NCBI RefSeq assembly: GCF_900111555.1
Contig: NZ_FOHZ01000008.1
Location: 1 to 64,000, forward strand
Direction of reading: 5' to 3'
Length of the DNA stretch: 64,000 nucleotides
From: Marinobacter segnicrescens
Lineage (GTDB): Bacteria > Pseudomonadota > Gammaproteobacteria > Pseudomonadales > Oleiphilaceae
The position numbers were made by a program, and so were the translations under genes. Below are positions 40,163-49,463 of the stretch, piece after piece. Numbering within the stretch: position 1 is the stretch's first letter; the number at the start of each line of letters is the position of its first letter. The notes under the pieces are model-generated. The model was not told the DNA's origin and ran no database searches. It saw nothing but the letters and a program-made list of their open reading frames with translations.

Positions 40163-41244
40163 CACGAGGTCTCCTCCAGCGGCAGAAAGATAATAAAGTC
40201 GGTCTTGCCGGGCTCGCTCTCACACTCAACCAGCCCACGGTGCTGTCCGATAATGCTCTGGGTAATGGACAGTCCGAGGCCGGTGCCGCTCGCCCGGCCA
40301 CTGATCATGGGGTAGAAGATGTTCTGGAGCAGGTCCGGGGGAATCCCCGGCCCGTTATCAATAATGTCGACGCGGCACACCAGTCGGTGGCGCTTCTGGC
40401 CGATGGTGAACTGGCGCAGTACCCGGGTTCGGAAGGTAATCGTGGGCGGCTCATCACTGCAGGGGCCACCATGGTACTCGAAGGCAGCTTCCATGGCATT
40501 GCGGGCAATGTTGAGGAATGCCTGTATCAGCTGTTCCTTGTCGCCGGGAAACTCGGGCAGGCTCACATCGTAATCGCGGCGGAAGGTCAGGCGACCGCGG
40601 CTCTCGGCCTCCAGCAGGGTGCGTACCCGCTCCAGTACTTCATGGATATTGGTGGGCGCCAGTCGCAGTGCCCGGTTCGGGCCCAGCATCCGGTCCACCA
40701 GGCTGCGCAGGCGGTCCGCCTCGTCGATGATCACCTGGGTGTATTCTTTCTGGCCGGCGTCAGAGAGCTCCCGGTCCAGTAACTGGGCAGCGCCGCGGAT
40801 GCCCCCCAGCGGATTCTTGATTTCGTGGGCCATGCCCCGTACCAGTATGCGAGTGGCCTCTTGCTGGGTCAGCAGGTCTTCCTCCCGGCTTATGCGTATC
40901 AGGCGGTCACGGGGCTGGATTTCAAGGAGCAGCCGGTCCGGGCCTGCACCAAAAGGGGTCACGGAATAATCCACGGTCAGCCGGTTCCCGGTGGCCAGCA
41001 GGAACTCGGCCTCCCGACGGGTATAGGTCTGCCCGGTTTCGACGGCCGTCTGCAGGGTGTCAAGGGACTGGTCTGTTTCCAGTAGCAGCCCGGCCAATCG
41101 AAGTCCCCGCACTCGCGACAGGCTGGTTTCCAGCATGCTCTCGGCAGCCGGGTTCAGGTAATCGATCCGCAGACTGCTGTCCACCACGATCACCGCCGTG
41201 GTGAGGTTATCGAGAATGCTTTTGTAGTCCGTAACCGCTGCCAT
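40162..41244 (-). CDS. ntrB: Nitrogen sensor histidine kinase NtrB
   Basis: A 360-residue soluble kinase/phosphatase that responds to PII. PAS domain at about 8-110 (ILDNLTTAVIVVDSSLRIDYLN), H-box with H140 (GMAHEIKNPLGGI), N box (AFLNIARNAMEAA), and ATP-lid motifs DNGPGIPPDLLQNIF and GTGLGLSI. It precedes ntrC with a one-base overlap. A sigma-54-like promoter and an NtrC-like palindrome lie upstream. Confidence 0.97.
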
Positions 41245-41377
41245 GTAGCTCCCTCAGTCGCTGAACCCTGCGCCATTTTTCGCTCGGCTGTCAGCCCTGT
41301 CTGTCGGCCATACTTTGTCTCTGCCTGGTTCTGCGAAACCTTTCGCCTGCATTCCCCCGGCTGTCACCCAGTTAAAT

Positions 41378-41393
41378 TGCAAAAACCGATCCA
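41378..41393 (-). promoter_or_regulatory. Candidate sigma-54 promoter for ntrBC
   Basis: On the minus strand TGGATCGGTTTTTGCA has GG and GC separated by exactly ten bases, as required for sigma-54, and a perfect TTGCA -12 half; the -24 half is weaker (TGGATCG against TGGCACG). It is about 135 bases before the ntrB start. Confidence 0.5.
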
Positions 41394-41576
41394 GAATTGA
41401 GCCAGAACTGAGATAGCATCGCAGTTTATTGCCGAACAGGCGCCCAGAATGCGCTATTTGCGGGCAAGGGCGCTCAGGGCGGAAGAAAGAACCGGTGCGT
41501 TCAGGGCCCTGCTGACAAGGTCCGTTGCACGGAACGCCCTGTCCCTGACCAGAGTATGGTCTCTAAATGGTGCAGG

Positions 41577-41593
41577 CGCACTAAAATGGTGCA
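41577..41593. promoter_or_regulatory. NtrC-like binding site upstream of ntrB
   Basis: CGCACTAAAATGGTGCA matches the NtrC palindrome TGCACY-N5-RGTGCA at all but the first base. It is about 185 bases upstream of the candidate sigma-54 promoter, a workable enhancer distance. Confidence 0.55.
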
Positions 41594-41695
41594 AAAGATG
41601 GGTTTTAAGGGGTGTGCCTGGAGGAGGGCAGAGGAGGTCTGGCGGAGGTTTCGCGCGGCTGTCCGGCTGGACGGAAAACCGCGCAAGCCGATGTG

Positions 41696-42220
41696 TCAGT
41701 TCAGAACGGAGGGACGATGGATGGTAAAGGTGATGGAGTCGCCGGTGAACACCCGCTCGCCCTCGGCGTTAATCACGTTTACACCGGCCTTGTGAGTGCC
41801 ACGGAAAACGTTGCTGACCGAGACAGTTCCGGAGCTGGTCTGCCCCACAGGCTGGCCATCGAGGGTGATCTCGAAGCGGTGCCCCCTGCGAAGGGCCGGG
41901 TCACTGGCAACCTGGAATTGCACATTACCGCTGCCGCTGTGGAAAGCCTCGTCGTCATTAGGAGCCAGGAAGGTTACGGAGTCATAGGCATCCTGGTCGC
42001 CGATTTCACCGTCGTCTTCCTTCATTTGCTTCCTGACGGTTTCCGGCTTGGGCATTGTGATGGTGGTCACCGGCTTGACGTCCAATCGCTCGGCCTTGCC
42101 CTGGGGGTCATCGGTGAAGGTAACGTTGCCATCCTTGTCTACCTGACGATAGACCTCGGCCTGGGCCGGCAGGGAAAGAAATGCCGTTGCGACGGCAGCA
42201 ATCAGGAACTGAGCTTTCAT
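41696..42220 (-). CDS. DUF4124 domain-containing periplasmic protein
   Basis: A 174-residue exported protein: signal peptide MKAQFLIAAVATAFLSLPAQA, then the DUF4124 motif EVYRQVDKDGNVTFTDDPQG. A C-terminal beta-rich part follows (SGNVQFQVASDPALRRGHRF, GTHKAGVNVINAEGERVF). The role is unknown, but a DUF4124 gene between glnA and ntrBC also occurs in Pseudomonas, so it may share nitrogen control. The ATG at 42220 follows AAGG; a reading 18 residues longer lacks a signal peptide at its start. Confidence 0.85.
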   Translation of the reverse strand: MKAQFLIAAVATAFLSLPAQAEVYRQVDKDGNVTFTDDPQGKAERLDVKPVTTITMPKPETVRKQMKEDDGEIGDQDAYDSVTFLAPNDDEAFHSGSGNVQFQVASDPALRRGHRFEITLDGQPVGQTSSGTVSVSNVFRGTHKAGVNVINAEGERVFTGDSITFTIHRPSVLN

Positions 42221-42325
42221 ATCCGGGACCTTTCTGTGGACCATGGCCGGATTATCGGCAGACGCGGGATGCAATGCAATGGAGCATCCGTCGCCTTAGG
42301 TTACGGTGAGGTAAAAGTCACAAAA

Positions 42326-42350
42326 AAAGCCCCGCGCATGGCGGGGCTTT
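42326..42350. terminator. Terminator after glnA
   Basis: A 10-bp stem (42326-42335 with 42341-42350, loop of 5), GC-rich in the middle, running into seven T on the minus strand. It separates glnA from the DUF4124 gene. Confidence 0.9.
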
Positions 42351-42394
42351 GAGTCGTCACTACTGCGCGAAGCAGCGCTCAGACCTCACCGGTC

Positions 42395-43798
42395 TTAGCA
42401 GGAGTAGTACAGCTCGAACTCAACCGGGTGGGTGGTCATGTTCAGGCGCTCTACTTCGCCGCGCTTCAGGTCAATGTAGCCGTTGATCATGTCTTCGGTG
42501 AACACGCCGCCACGGGTCAGGAACTCGTGGTCTTCCGCCAGGCAGTCCAGGGCTTCCTGGAAGGTTTCGGCCACGGTGGGAATTTCCAGCGCCTCTTCCT
42601 TCGGCAGGTCGTACAGGTCCTTGTCCATGGCATCGCCCGGGTGGATCTTGTTCTGGATGCCGTCCAGGCCGGCCATCATCAGGGCCGCGAAAGCCAGGTA
42701 CGGGTTGGCGGACGGATCCGGGAAACGCACCTCGATACGACGGGCTTTCGGGCTGCTCACGTAGGGGATCCGGATGGAAGCGGAACGGTTACGGGCCGAG
42801 TAGGCCAGCATGACCGGTGCTTCAAAGCCCGGCACCAGGCGCTTGTAGCTGTTGGTGGAGCTGTTGGTGAAAGCGTTGATGGCCTTGGCGTGCTTGATGA
42901 TACCGCCAATGTAGTAGATGGCCATTTCGCTCAGACCGGCATAGCCGTCACCAGCGAACAGGTTCTTGCCATCCTTGTTCAGGGACATGTGTACGTGCAT
43001 GCCGGAACCGTTATCGCCAACCACCGGCTTGGGCATGAAGGTGGCGGTCTTGCCGTAGGCATGGGCCACGTTATGCACGCAGTACTTCAGGATCTGCACT
43101 TCGTCAGCCTTGCGGGTCAGGGTGTTGGCGCCAACACCGATCTCACACTGGCCAGCGGTACCCACTTCGTGGTGATGCACTTCGATTTCCAGGCCCATGG
43201 ATTCCATGGCGGCACACATGGCGCCACGCAGGTCGTGCAGGCTGTCAACCGGTGGAACGGGGAAGTAACCACCTTTCACGCCCGGGCGGTGGCCGATGTT
43301 GTTGCGCTCGAAGTCTTCGCCGGATACCCAGGCGGCTTCTTCAGAGTAGAGTTCGTACATGGCGCCTTTCATGTCGACAGCCCACTTGGCAGAGTCGAAC
43401 ACAAAGAACTCGGGCTCAGGGCCGAACAGGGCGCCTTCGGCGATTCCGGTGGACTTCAGGTATTCTTCGGCACGCTTGGCCACCGAGCGGGGGTCGCGCT
43501 CGTAACCCTGCATGGTGGAGGGCTCCACGATGTCACAGGTGATGTTGACCGTGGTTTCTTCGGTGAACGGGTCCAGCACGGAGGTTTCGTCGTCCGGCAT
43601 CAGGATCATGTCGGATTCATTGATCCCCTTCCAGCCGGCGATTGAGGAGCCATCGAACATCTTGCCTTCTGTAAAGAAGTCCTCGTCCACTTCGGTGGCT
43701 GGCAGGGTCACGTGCTGCTCCTTGCCGCGGCTGTCAGTGAATCGCAGGTCGATCCATTTGACTTCGTGTTCCTTGATCAGATCAATTGTCTTGGACAT
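42395..43798 (-). CDS. glnA: Glutamine synthetase, type I
   Basis: A 467-residue dodecameric enzyme that makes glutamine from glutamate and ammonia. Motifs: [44 protein letters not shown] (ATP site), NRSASIRIP, and the adenylylation site Y396 in KDLYDLP, implying control by GlnE. A longer frame exists; the ATG at 43798 has GGAG eight bases upstream. It is read from a sigma-54 promoter about 150 bases upstream. Confidence 0.98.
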   Translation of the reverse strand: MSKTIDLIKEHEVKWIDLRFTDSRGKEQHVTLPATEVDEDFFTEGKMFDGSSIAGWKGINESDMILMPDDETSVLDPFTEETTVNITCDIVEPSTMQGYERDPRSVAKRAEEYLKSTGIAEGALFGPEPEFFVFDSAKWAVDMKGAMYELYSEEAAWVSGEDFERNNIGHRPGVKGGYFPVPPVDSLHDLRGAMCAAMESMGLEIEVHHHEVGTAGQCEIGVGANTLTRKADEVQILKYCVHNVAHAYGKTATFMPKPVVGDNGSGMHVHMSLNKDGKNLFAGDGYAGLSEMAIYYIGGIIKHAKAINAFTNSSTNSYKRLVPGFEAPVMLAYSARNRSASIRIPYVSSPKARRIEVRFPDPSANPYLAFAALMMAGLDGIQNKIHPGDAMDKDLYDLPKEEALEIPTVAETFQEALDCLAEDHEFLTRGGVFTEDMINGYIDLKRGEVERLNMTTHPVEFELYYSC

Positions 43799-43953
43799 TG
43801 TGCTTACTCCGTAAGTTAACCCGTGCTGCGGGTGTTTTTCGGTGTTCGTTATGCCGGATCGTTCAGCGATGCTGAGGTCCGATCTGTTGCTGCAGCAACC
43901 CGGGGATATCAAAAGTGCCAGGGTCGCTCTGACATTCGGCTGTCCTGAGTGAA

Positions 43954-43969
43954 TGCAATGTGCTTGCCA
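43954..43969 (-). promoter_or_regulatory. Sigma-54 promoter of glnA
   Basis: On the minus strand TGGCAAGCACATTGCA matches TGGCACG-N4-TTGCA at all but one position with correct GG-N10-GC spacing. The transcript would start near 43942, giving a leader of about 145 bases. Confidence 0.82.
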
Positions 43970-44066
43970 GTTTTTCGTCGGCGCGCCACAACGGCGCAAC
44001 TACGGCCTTTCCGGGGACGGCTCCCGCTCCGCGGTGGGGCAGTGCATGCCAGTTATACAGGTTTTG

Positions 44067-44083
44067 TGCACCAAAGAGGTGCA
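44067..44083. promoter_or_regulatory. NtrC-binding palindrome upstream of glnA
   Basis: TGCACCAAAGAGGTGCA is a perfect TGCACC-N5-GGTGCA palindrome, about 100 bases upstream of the glnA sigma-54 promoter, the same arrangement as the E. coli glnAp2 enhancers. A weaker half site (TTGCACC) lies near 44128. Confidence 0.85.
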
Positions 44084-44359
44084 ATATTGCCTGCGAATGA
44101 TCCTTTGTAGTGCAGCTTGCCGTGTCTTGCACCGAAACAGGATAGGCGTTTTTCTTCATATAAACGACATCGACTTTGCTATATACTGCGCGCGCAATTT
44201 CTCCTCACTGCCTATCTTCCACGGTGGGGCACCGGCTGCAATGCCGGTCATGCCGGGAGAGTATTCATTTTCAGATTTGAGATGGCATGTCGGCGACCGC
44301 ATCTGCGGCCCGTACGCGCGACCCTCTCAGGTCACCAGACATGCCACAGGAATTTTTTT
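44084..44359. other. Intergenic region between glnA and typA
   Basis: With 43799-44083 this divergent gap spans 561 bases. The glnA side carries the sigma-54 and NtrC elements. The typA side is AT-rich near 44150-44220 (for example GCTATATACTG) and is the likely typA promoter area. No gene is seen. Confidence 0.5.
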
Positions 44360-46174
44360 GTGATTGATAAGTTAAGAAACGTTGCCATTATCGCCCACGT
44401 TGACCACGGTAAAACCACCCTGGTAGACCAGTTGCTGCGCCAGTCCGGCACCCTTGACCGTAAAGAGCTCGAGAGCGAGCGGGTTATGGACTCCAACGAC
44501 CAGGAAAAGGAACGTGGTATCACCATCCTGGCCAAGAACACGGCCCTGAAATGGCACGACTACGACATCAACATCGTTGACACCCCTGGCCACGCCGACT
44601 TTGGCGGTGAGGTTGAGCGGGTCATGAGCATGGTGGACAGTGTGCTGCTGGTGGTGGATTCCATCGACGGTCCCATGCCCCAGACCCGCTTTGTCACCCA
44701 GAAGGCGTTCGCCGCTGGCCTGCGCCCCATCGTTGTGGTCAACAAGATTGACCGCCCGGGCGCCCGTCCTGACTGGGTTGTGGACCAGGTGTTTGACCTG
44801 TTCGACAACCTCGGCGCCACCGACGAGCAGCTGGACTTCCCCATTGTGTTTGCCAGTGCGCTCAACGGTATTGCCGGTATGGAGCACGAAGCGCTGGACG
44901 ACAACATGGACGCGGTGTTCCAGGCCATTGTTGACCATGTTCCCGCCCCGGACGTCGACCCGGAAGGCACCTTTCAGATGCAGATCTCCCAGCTGGACTA
45001 CAACAGCTTCCTGGGGGTAATCGGCATCGGCCGCATCATGCGTGGGCAGGTAAAAACCAACACCCCGGTTGTGGCTGTTGGCGCCGATGGCAAGAAGCGT
45101 AACGGCCGTATCCTGAAGATCATGGGCCACTCCGGCCTTCAGCGTGTGGAAGTGGAAGAGGCCCAGGCTGGCGATATCGTTTGTGTCAGCGGCCTGGATC
45201 CGCTGTACATCTCGGACACCCTGTGTGACCCCAATGCCGTTGAGGCCCTGCCGCCGCTGACTGTGGACGAGCCTACCGTATCCATGACCTTCCAGGTTAA
45301 CGACTCGCCGTTCGCCGGCAAGGAAGGCAAGTACGTCACCAGTCGCAACATCAAGGAGCGCCTGGAAAAAGAACTGCTGCACAATGTCGCGCTGCGAGTT
45401 GAGGAAGGCGAGTCCGCCGACAAGTTCAAGGTTTCCGGCCGGGGCGAACTGCACCTGTCCGTGTTGATCGAGAACATGCGCCGGGAGAATTTCGAGCTAG
45501 CCGTGGGTCGCCCGGAAGTGGTGATCCGCGAGATTGACGGCAAGAAGCAGGAGCCCTACGAGAACGTCATCGTCGACATCGAGGAACAGCACCAGGGCCC
45601 GGTGATGGAGCAGCTGGGCCTGCGCAAGGGCGACATGACCAACATGATCCCGGACGGTAAGGGCCGCATCCGCCTGGAATACACCATTCCGGCCCGCGGC
45701 CTGATCGGGTTCCGTAACACCTTCCTGACCATGACCTCCGGTACCGGTATCCTGACCTCTACCTTCAGTCATTATGGTCCGCTGAAAGAGGGTGCCATGG
45801 GCAGCCGCCAGAACGGCGTACTCATCTCCATGGCCAAGGGCACGGCGATGACCTACTCCCTGGAAACCCTTCAGAGCCGAGGCAAACTGTTCCTGGAGCC
45901 GGGTCAGGAAATCTACGAAGGCCAGCTTTGTGGCATCCACAGTCGCGATAACGACATCGTGGTCAACCCCACAAAGGCCAAGAAGCTGGACAATATGCGT
46001 GCTTCCGGCAAGGACGAGGTCATCGGCCTGGTACCGCCTATCAAGTACACCCTTGAGCAGGCGCTGGAGTTCATCGACGACGATGAGCTGGTGGAAGTGA
46101 CACCCAAGTCCATTCGCCTGCGCAAGAAGCTGCTGACCGAGAACGACCGCAAGCGGGCCGGCAAGAAGAGCTGA
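44360..46174 (+). CDS. typA: Ribosome-associated GTPase TypA/BipA
   Basis: A 604-residue translational GTPase involved in large-subunit assembly and stress adaptation. G1 [17 protein letters not shown]2 region [12 protein letters not shown]3 [16 protein letters not shown]4 [14 protein letters not shown]; then elongation-factor domains and the BipA-specific C-terminus ([21 protein letters not shown]). The start is a GTG at 44360 with AGGA eight bases upstream; an upstream extension of 81 codons is not homologous. Confidence 0.97.
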   Translation: MIDKLRNVAIIAHVDHGKTTLVDQLLRQSGTLDRKELESERVMDSNDQEKERGITILAKNTALKWHDYDINIVDTPGHADFGGEVERVMSMVDSVLLVVDSIDGPMPQTRFVTQKAFAAGLRPIVVVNKIDRPGARPDWVVDQVFDLFDNLGATDEQLDFPIVFASALNGIAGMEHEALDDNMDAVFQAIVDHVPAPDVDPEGTFQMQISQLDYNSFLGVIGIGRIMRGQVKTNTPVVAVGADGKKRNGRILKIMGHSGLQRVEVEEAQAGDIVCVSGLDPLYISDTLCDPNAVEALPPLTVDEPTVSMTFQVNDSPFAGKEGKYVTSRNIKERLEKELLHNVALRVEEGESADKFKVSGRGELHLSVLIENMRRENFELAVGRPEVVIREIDGKKQEPYENVIVDIEEQHQGPVMEQLGLRKGDMTNMIPDGKGRIRLEYTIPARGLIGFRNTFLTMTSGTGILTSTFSHYGPLKEGAMGSRQNGVLISMAKGTAMTYSLETLQSRGKLFLEPGQEIYEGQLCGIHSRDNDIVVNPTKAKKLDNMRASGKDEVIGLVPPIKYTLEQALEFIDDDELVEVTPKSIRLRKKLLTENDRKRAGKKS

Positions 46175-46207
46175 GCCCCGGGTTATTCCCAGCTAGTGAC
46201 GTAGACA

Positions 46208-46273
46208 CCCTCGCCCTTGACGGGACCAGCGAAGCGCAGAACAGCCGCAGGCTAGCCCCCTCAAGGGCGAGGG
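46208..46273. repeat. Large stem with two mini-hairpins after typA
   Basis: A perfect 13-bp inverted repeat (46208-46220 with 46261-46273) followed by GCTTTTA. The 40-base interior holds the mini-hairpin GCGAAGCGC and a second small stem AGCC-GCA-GGCT. The plan (outer stem plus two small hairpins) recalls the three-way-junction repeats, but the core sequence differs. It may also terminate typA. Confidence 0.6.
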
Positions 46274-46338
46274 GCTTTTAAACATGAACTCCCCCGCCAA
46301 TCTCGTCTAGACTCCTTGTAGTGCCAAAAGGAGCCCCC

Positions 46339-47301
46339 ATGCTGACCCTCTACCCGGACATCGAACCCTATGCCCGCCATCGGCTGGCGGTGGAGCCTCC
46401 CCACGAGCTGTACCTGGAAGAATCCGGTAATCCCGACGGCATACCTGTCATCGTTATCCACGGCGGTCCCGGTGGCGGCTGCGAGGACTGGTACCGGCGC
46501 TTTTTCGATGCCGAGCGTTTCCGCATTATCCTGCTTGACCAGCGCGGGGCGGGCCGGTCGACGCCCCTGGCGGAACTGGAGGGCAATACCACCCAGGCAC
46601 TGGTGCAGGATCTGGAGCGGGTGCGGGAATTCCTGGGCATCGATCGCTGGATGCTGTTCGGGGGAAGCTGGGGTTCAACCCTCAGTCTGGCCTATGCCCA
46701 GGCCCACCCTGAGCAGGTGCTGGGACTGGTGCTGAGGGGGATCTTCCTGTGTCGCCCTGACGATATCCAGTGGTTCTATCAGCACGGTGCCGGTCGCGTT
46801 TTTCCGGATTACTGGCGGGACTACGTGGCCCCGATTCCGGAAGACGAGCGGGCCGACATGGTGTCTGCCTATTACCGCCGGCTGACCAGTGACAACGAGC
46901 TGGAGCAGATCCAGGCCGCCAAGGCCTGGTCCGTATGGGAAGGGCGGTGTGCCACCCTGCACCCCAACCCGAGGGTGGTGGAGCATTTTGCCCATCCCCA
47001 CACGGCCATTGCGCTGGCCCGCATCGAGTGCCACTACTTCATGAACAACGCCTTCCTGGCGCCCGGCGAGTTACTGGCGAATGCGCATCGGCTGGCGGAT
47101 ATACCCGGGGTGATTGTTCATGGGCGCTACGACATGGTCTGCCCACTGGATAATGCCTTTGCCCTTAGCGAAGCGTGGCCGCAGGCCGAGCTGCGTGTCA
47201 TTCGTGACGCGGGGCATTCGGCTTCGGAGCCACCGATTGTCGACGCGCTGATAAGAGCGGTGGAAACCGTCTCCCGTCAGGCGGAGCCGCGGCTGGCCTG
47301 A
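46339..47301 (+). CDS. pip: Prolyl aminopeptidase (proline iminopeptidase)
   Basis: A 320-residue alpha/beta hydrolase of family S33 that removes N-terminal proline. The oxyanion motif HGGPGGGCED, nucleophile S110 (GGSWGSTLSL), Asp in GRYDMVCP and His in DAGHSASEP form the active site. The alternative start six codons earlier is less likely because AAGGAG lies five bases before the ATG at 46339. Confidence 0.95.
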   Translation: MLTLYPDIEPYARHRLAVEPPHELYLEESGNPDGIPVIVIHGGPGGGCEDWYRRFFDAERFRIILLDQRGAGRSTPLAELEGNTTQALVQDLERVREFLGIDRWMLFGGSWGSTLSLAYAQAHPEQVLGLVLRGIFLCRPDDIQWFYQHGAGRVFPDYWRDYVAPIPEDERADMVSAYYRRLTSDNELEQIQAAKAWSVWEGRCATLHPNPRVVEHFAHPHTAIALARIECHYFMNNAFLAPGELLANAHRLADIPGVIVHGRYDMVCPLDNAFALSEAWPQAELRVIRDAGHSASEPPIVDALIRAVETVSRQAEPRLA

Positions 47302-47311
47302 GGCTCTTTGT

Positions 47312-47327
47312 TGTGATCTGGGTCACG
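47312..47327. promoter_or_regulatory. CRP-like palindrome upstream of dtd
   Basis: TGTGATCTGGGTCACG matches the CRP consensus TGTGA-N6-TCACA at nine of ten arm positions. It is about 100 bases before the dtd start and just after the pip stop. Only a candidate. Confidence 0.4.
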
Positions 47328-47430
47328 CGAGTTTCAAAATCAGAGCACCGACCGTGACGCCACTTGCGCCCGGATAACTCCGTCTATAGAATCCGGTCCG
47401 TCTTCAAACCAACCCCGTTTCAAGGACGTC

Positions 47431-47886
47431 ATGAAGGGACTGATCCAGAGGGTAACCCAGGCCAGTGTGTCGGTGGACGGCGAGGCGATCGCCAGCATCG
47501 ACAAAGGACTGTTGCTGTTACTCGGGGTTGAGCGCAAGGATACAACCGGCGAGGTCGAAACCCTGCTCCGCAAGATCCTTCGCTATCGGGTGTTTCCCGA
47601 CGGACAGGGCCGTATGAACCGCAGCCTGGTGGATTGTGGCGGCGCTCTCCTGATTGTTCCCCAGTTCACGCTAGCGGCGGATACCGGGTCGGGAACAAGA
47701 CCGGGGTTTTCCGACGCGGCTGCGCCCGAGGTGGCGAGCCGCCTGGTGGACGAGTTCGTGCGCCAGTCCGTTGCCGAGCTGGGCGAGCCCCGGGTAGGAA
47801 AGGGCCGGTTCGGGGCGGATATGAAAGTGGCCCTGGTGAATGACGGGCCGGTGACTTTTTTGTTGAGTGTGACTCGTCCTGAATAA
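47431..47886 (+). CDS. dtd: D-aminoacyl-tRNA deacylase
   Basis: A 151-residue enzyme that frees D-amino acids from tRNA. The start MKGLIQRVTQASVSVDG, the Thr-containing loop LLIVPQFTLAADT and the carbonyl motif VNDGPVTFLLSV (Gly-cisPro) are intact. E. coli Dtd ends right after that strand; here TRPE is added and the stop codon lies inside the left inverted repeat of the IS3 element, so the insertion has replaced the native end. The enzyme should still work. Confidence 0.95.
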   Translation: MKGLIQRVTQASVSVDGEAIASIDKGLLLLLGVERKDTTGEVETLLRKILRYRVFPDGQGRMNRSLVDCGGALLIVPQFTLAADTGSGTRPGFSDAAAPEVASRLVDEFVRQSVAELGEPRVGKGRFGADMKVALVNDGPVTFLLSVTRPE

Positions 47887-47923
47887 GGTTTACACCTTTC
47901 CACTGAAGATTATGGAGGGTGTT

Positions 47924-48325
47924 GTGAATACGACGAGGCGGAGGAGTCAGCGAGATTATTCCCTGGCCTTTAAATTGGCGGTGGTAGACCAGGTTGAAAA
48001 GGGCGAGATGACTTACAAGCAAGCTCAGGAACGATACGGTATCCAGGGTCGCTCGACGGTGCTAACGTGGTTACGTAAGCATGGCCAGCAGGACTGGAGC
48101 CCGGCGGCCTTGCTCTTCGTTCGTAAGGGGGCTGCGATGGCCAAACCGGATCTTCCACTCACACCCGAGCAGCGCATCAAAGAGTTGGAGCAGCAGCTCG
48201 ATGAAGCCAACCAGAAAGCCCAGTTCTTTGAATCTGTTGTGGATGTTCTGCAAAAAGACTATGGCTGTCGCGTCGTAAAAAAGCGGTCCGGCAAGTCCTC
48301 GCGCAAAAGCAGATCCAGGGCCTGA
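47924..48325 (+). CDS. IS3-family transposase OrfA
   Basis: A 133-residue DNA-binding subunit. Helix-turn-helix near the N-terminus (YSLAFKLAVVDQVEKGEMTY, then AQERYGIQGRSTVLTWLRKHG) and a leucine-zipper-like helix (EQRIKELEQQLDEANQKAQF). GTG start at 47924 with GGAGG five bases upstream; the ATG at 47912 has none. The slippery heptamer AAAAAAG at 48277-48283 lies in the right phase (A AAA AAG) to shift into orfB. Confidence 0.88.
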   Translation: MNTTRRRSQRDYSLAFKLAVVDQVEKGEMTYKQAQERYGIQGRSTVLTWLRKHGQQDWSPAALLFVRKGAAMAKPDLPLTPEQRIKELEQQLDEANQKAQFFESVVDVLQKDYGCRVVKKRSGKSSRKSRSRA

Positions 48326-49143
48326 GCGTCACTCGGGCTTGCCGATATCTAGGTTTCTCCCGTCAGGCGTATTACCAGCACTTCAAAGCTGATGCGGTTC
48401 GTAAGGCCCATGAGCGGCTGGTGTTGGACTTTGTGCGGGGAGAGCGCCTGCTCCAGCCTCGCCTGGGCACCCGTAAGCTGCATTCACTACTGAAACCGAA
48501 TGCCGATTTATGCATGGGCCGGGATCGACTATTTGATCTCCTGAGGGCACATCGACAACTGGTTCCCCGCAAACGTGCTTATCATAGGACCACCCACAGC
48601 CATCACTACCTTCGCTGCCACCCCAACCTGCTGAAAGCAGGCCCGGGACAGGTCGTACCAAATGCCCCTGAGCAGCTCTGGGTGGCAGATATTACCTATT
48701 TGCCGACCCATCAGGGCTCGGCCTATCTGAGCCTGATTACGGATGCCTTCTCCCGGAAAATCGTGGGCCACCATGTCCATGAAACCCTCCATACGGAGGG
48801 AGTGATACAAGCCATGCATAAGGCGTTGAAGGGAAGGCAATTCTCTGGAGAGCTGGTTCATCACTCGGATCGGGGAAGCCAGTATTGCTCCGCACCATAC
48901 CAACAGCTTCATGCCAAACACGGTATTCGTTGTTCAATGACAGATGGCTACGACTGTTATCAAAATGCGTTGGCTGAGCGGGTGAATGGGATACTGAAAA
49001 CGGAGTTCTTGCTAGCGCGCCCCAAGGACTTGGCTGAGGCTCAAAAGATGGTTGAGCAGTCCGTGCAAATCTATAACACAAGGCGGCCACACCTGGCTCT
49101 GAAATACAAAACGCCCGATGCAGTGCACCGGGCGTTCCGATAG
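48277..49143 (+). CDS. IS3-family transposase OrfB (made by -1 frameshift from OrfA)
   Basis: The catalytic part in the -1 frame, open from the slippery site to 49143 (288 residues). It carries GLSVTRACRYLGFSRQAYYQ, the HTH_21 region LQPRLGTRKLHSLLK and an rve integrase core with the DDE triad: Asp in LWVADITYLP, Asp in HHSDRGSQY and Glu in NALAERVNGILK. There is no good independent start; production as an OrfAB fusion is the usual IS3 mechanism. No inactivating change is seen. Confidence 0.88.
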   Translation, partial: KKAVRQVLAQKQIQGLSVTRACRYLGFSRQAYYQHFKADAVRKAHERLVLDFVRGERLLQPRLGTRKLHSLLKPNADLCMGRDRLFDLLRAHRQLVPRKRAYHRTTHSHHYLRCHPNLLKAGPGQVVPNAPEQLWVADITYLPTHQGSAYLSLITDAFSRKIVGHHVHETLHTEGVIQAMHKALKGRQFSGELVHHSDRGSQYCSAPYQQLHAKHGIRCSMTDGYDCYQNALAERVNGILKTEFLLARPKDLAEAQKMVEQSVQIYNTRRPHLALKYKTPDAVHRAFR

Positions 49144-49276
49144 AAACAGGTGTAAACCTATTTCAGGACTAGACAGTGTCTGAGCCAACTTGTGATTGCG
49201 AAGTGTTAACGTTACAGTCTCGTCACTTCTGGATTCGCTCACTTAATGTGCGGGAACAAGGCGGAACGGCAAAAGG

Positions 49277-49293
49277 TGCTCTAAACTGGTGCG
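49277..49293. promoter_or_regulatory. NtrC-like site upstream of porin
   Basis: TGCTCTAAACTGGTGCG resembles TGCACY-N5-RGTGCA with two mismatches and resembles the site before ntrB. Weak on its own; considered because a sigma-54-like element follows. Confidence 0.3.
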
Positions 49294-49447
49294 GTTAGGG
49301 TGGAGGCAGAAGGGCTCCCACAATTCTTTAGTCCCTAATTCTCTGAATTGTAGACCCTTTCCAGGTAGTGGCCTTGATCTTGTTTAAGGACGTAAAGCCG
49401 AAACTTACATGCCTTACCTGAAATTACCATCATTTGCCAATAAATGT

Positions 49448-49463
49448 TGGTTAAGAATTTGCA
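49448..49463 (+). promoter_or_regulatory. Candidate sigma-54 promoter of porin
   Basis: TGGTTAAGAATTTGCA has GG-N10-GC spacing and a perfect TTGCA -12 box; the -24 box keeps only TGG. Its leader to the porin ATG would be about 190 bases. Confidence 0.33.

Larger units (their letters stand above)
41245..41695. other. ntrB upstream region
   Basis: A 450-base stretch between the DUF4124 gene and ntrB. It holds a candidate sigma-54 promoter (41378-41393) and an NtrC-like palindrome (41577-41593). An open frame on the plus strand (41449-41727) has no support. Confidence 0.55.
47880..49165 (+). mobile_element. IS3-family insertion sequence
   Basis: About 1.29 kb with ends TGAATAAGGTTTACACCT (left) and its near complement (right, read inward TGAAATAGGTTTACACCT), beginning TG and ending CA as in IS3 elements. 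If TCC/GGA outside is included, the inverted repeat is longer. Inside are orfA and orfB joined by an A6G slippery site. I see no clear 3-5 bp target duplication. It looks complete and recent. Confidence 0.88.

Noticed and set aside
41449..41727. 92-residue plus-strand frame upstream of ntrB
   Set aside because: It overlaps the NtrC-like site and the DUF4124 gene end, and looks like random Arg/Gly-rich translation.
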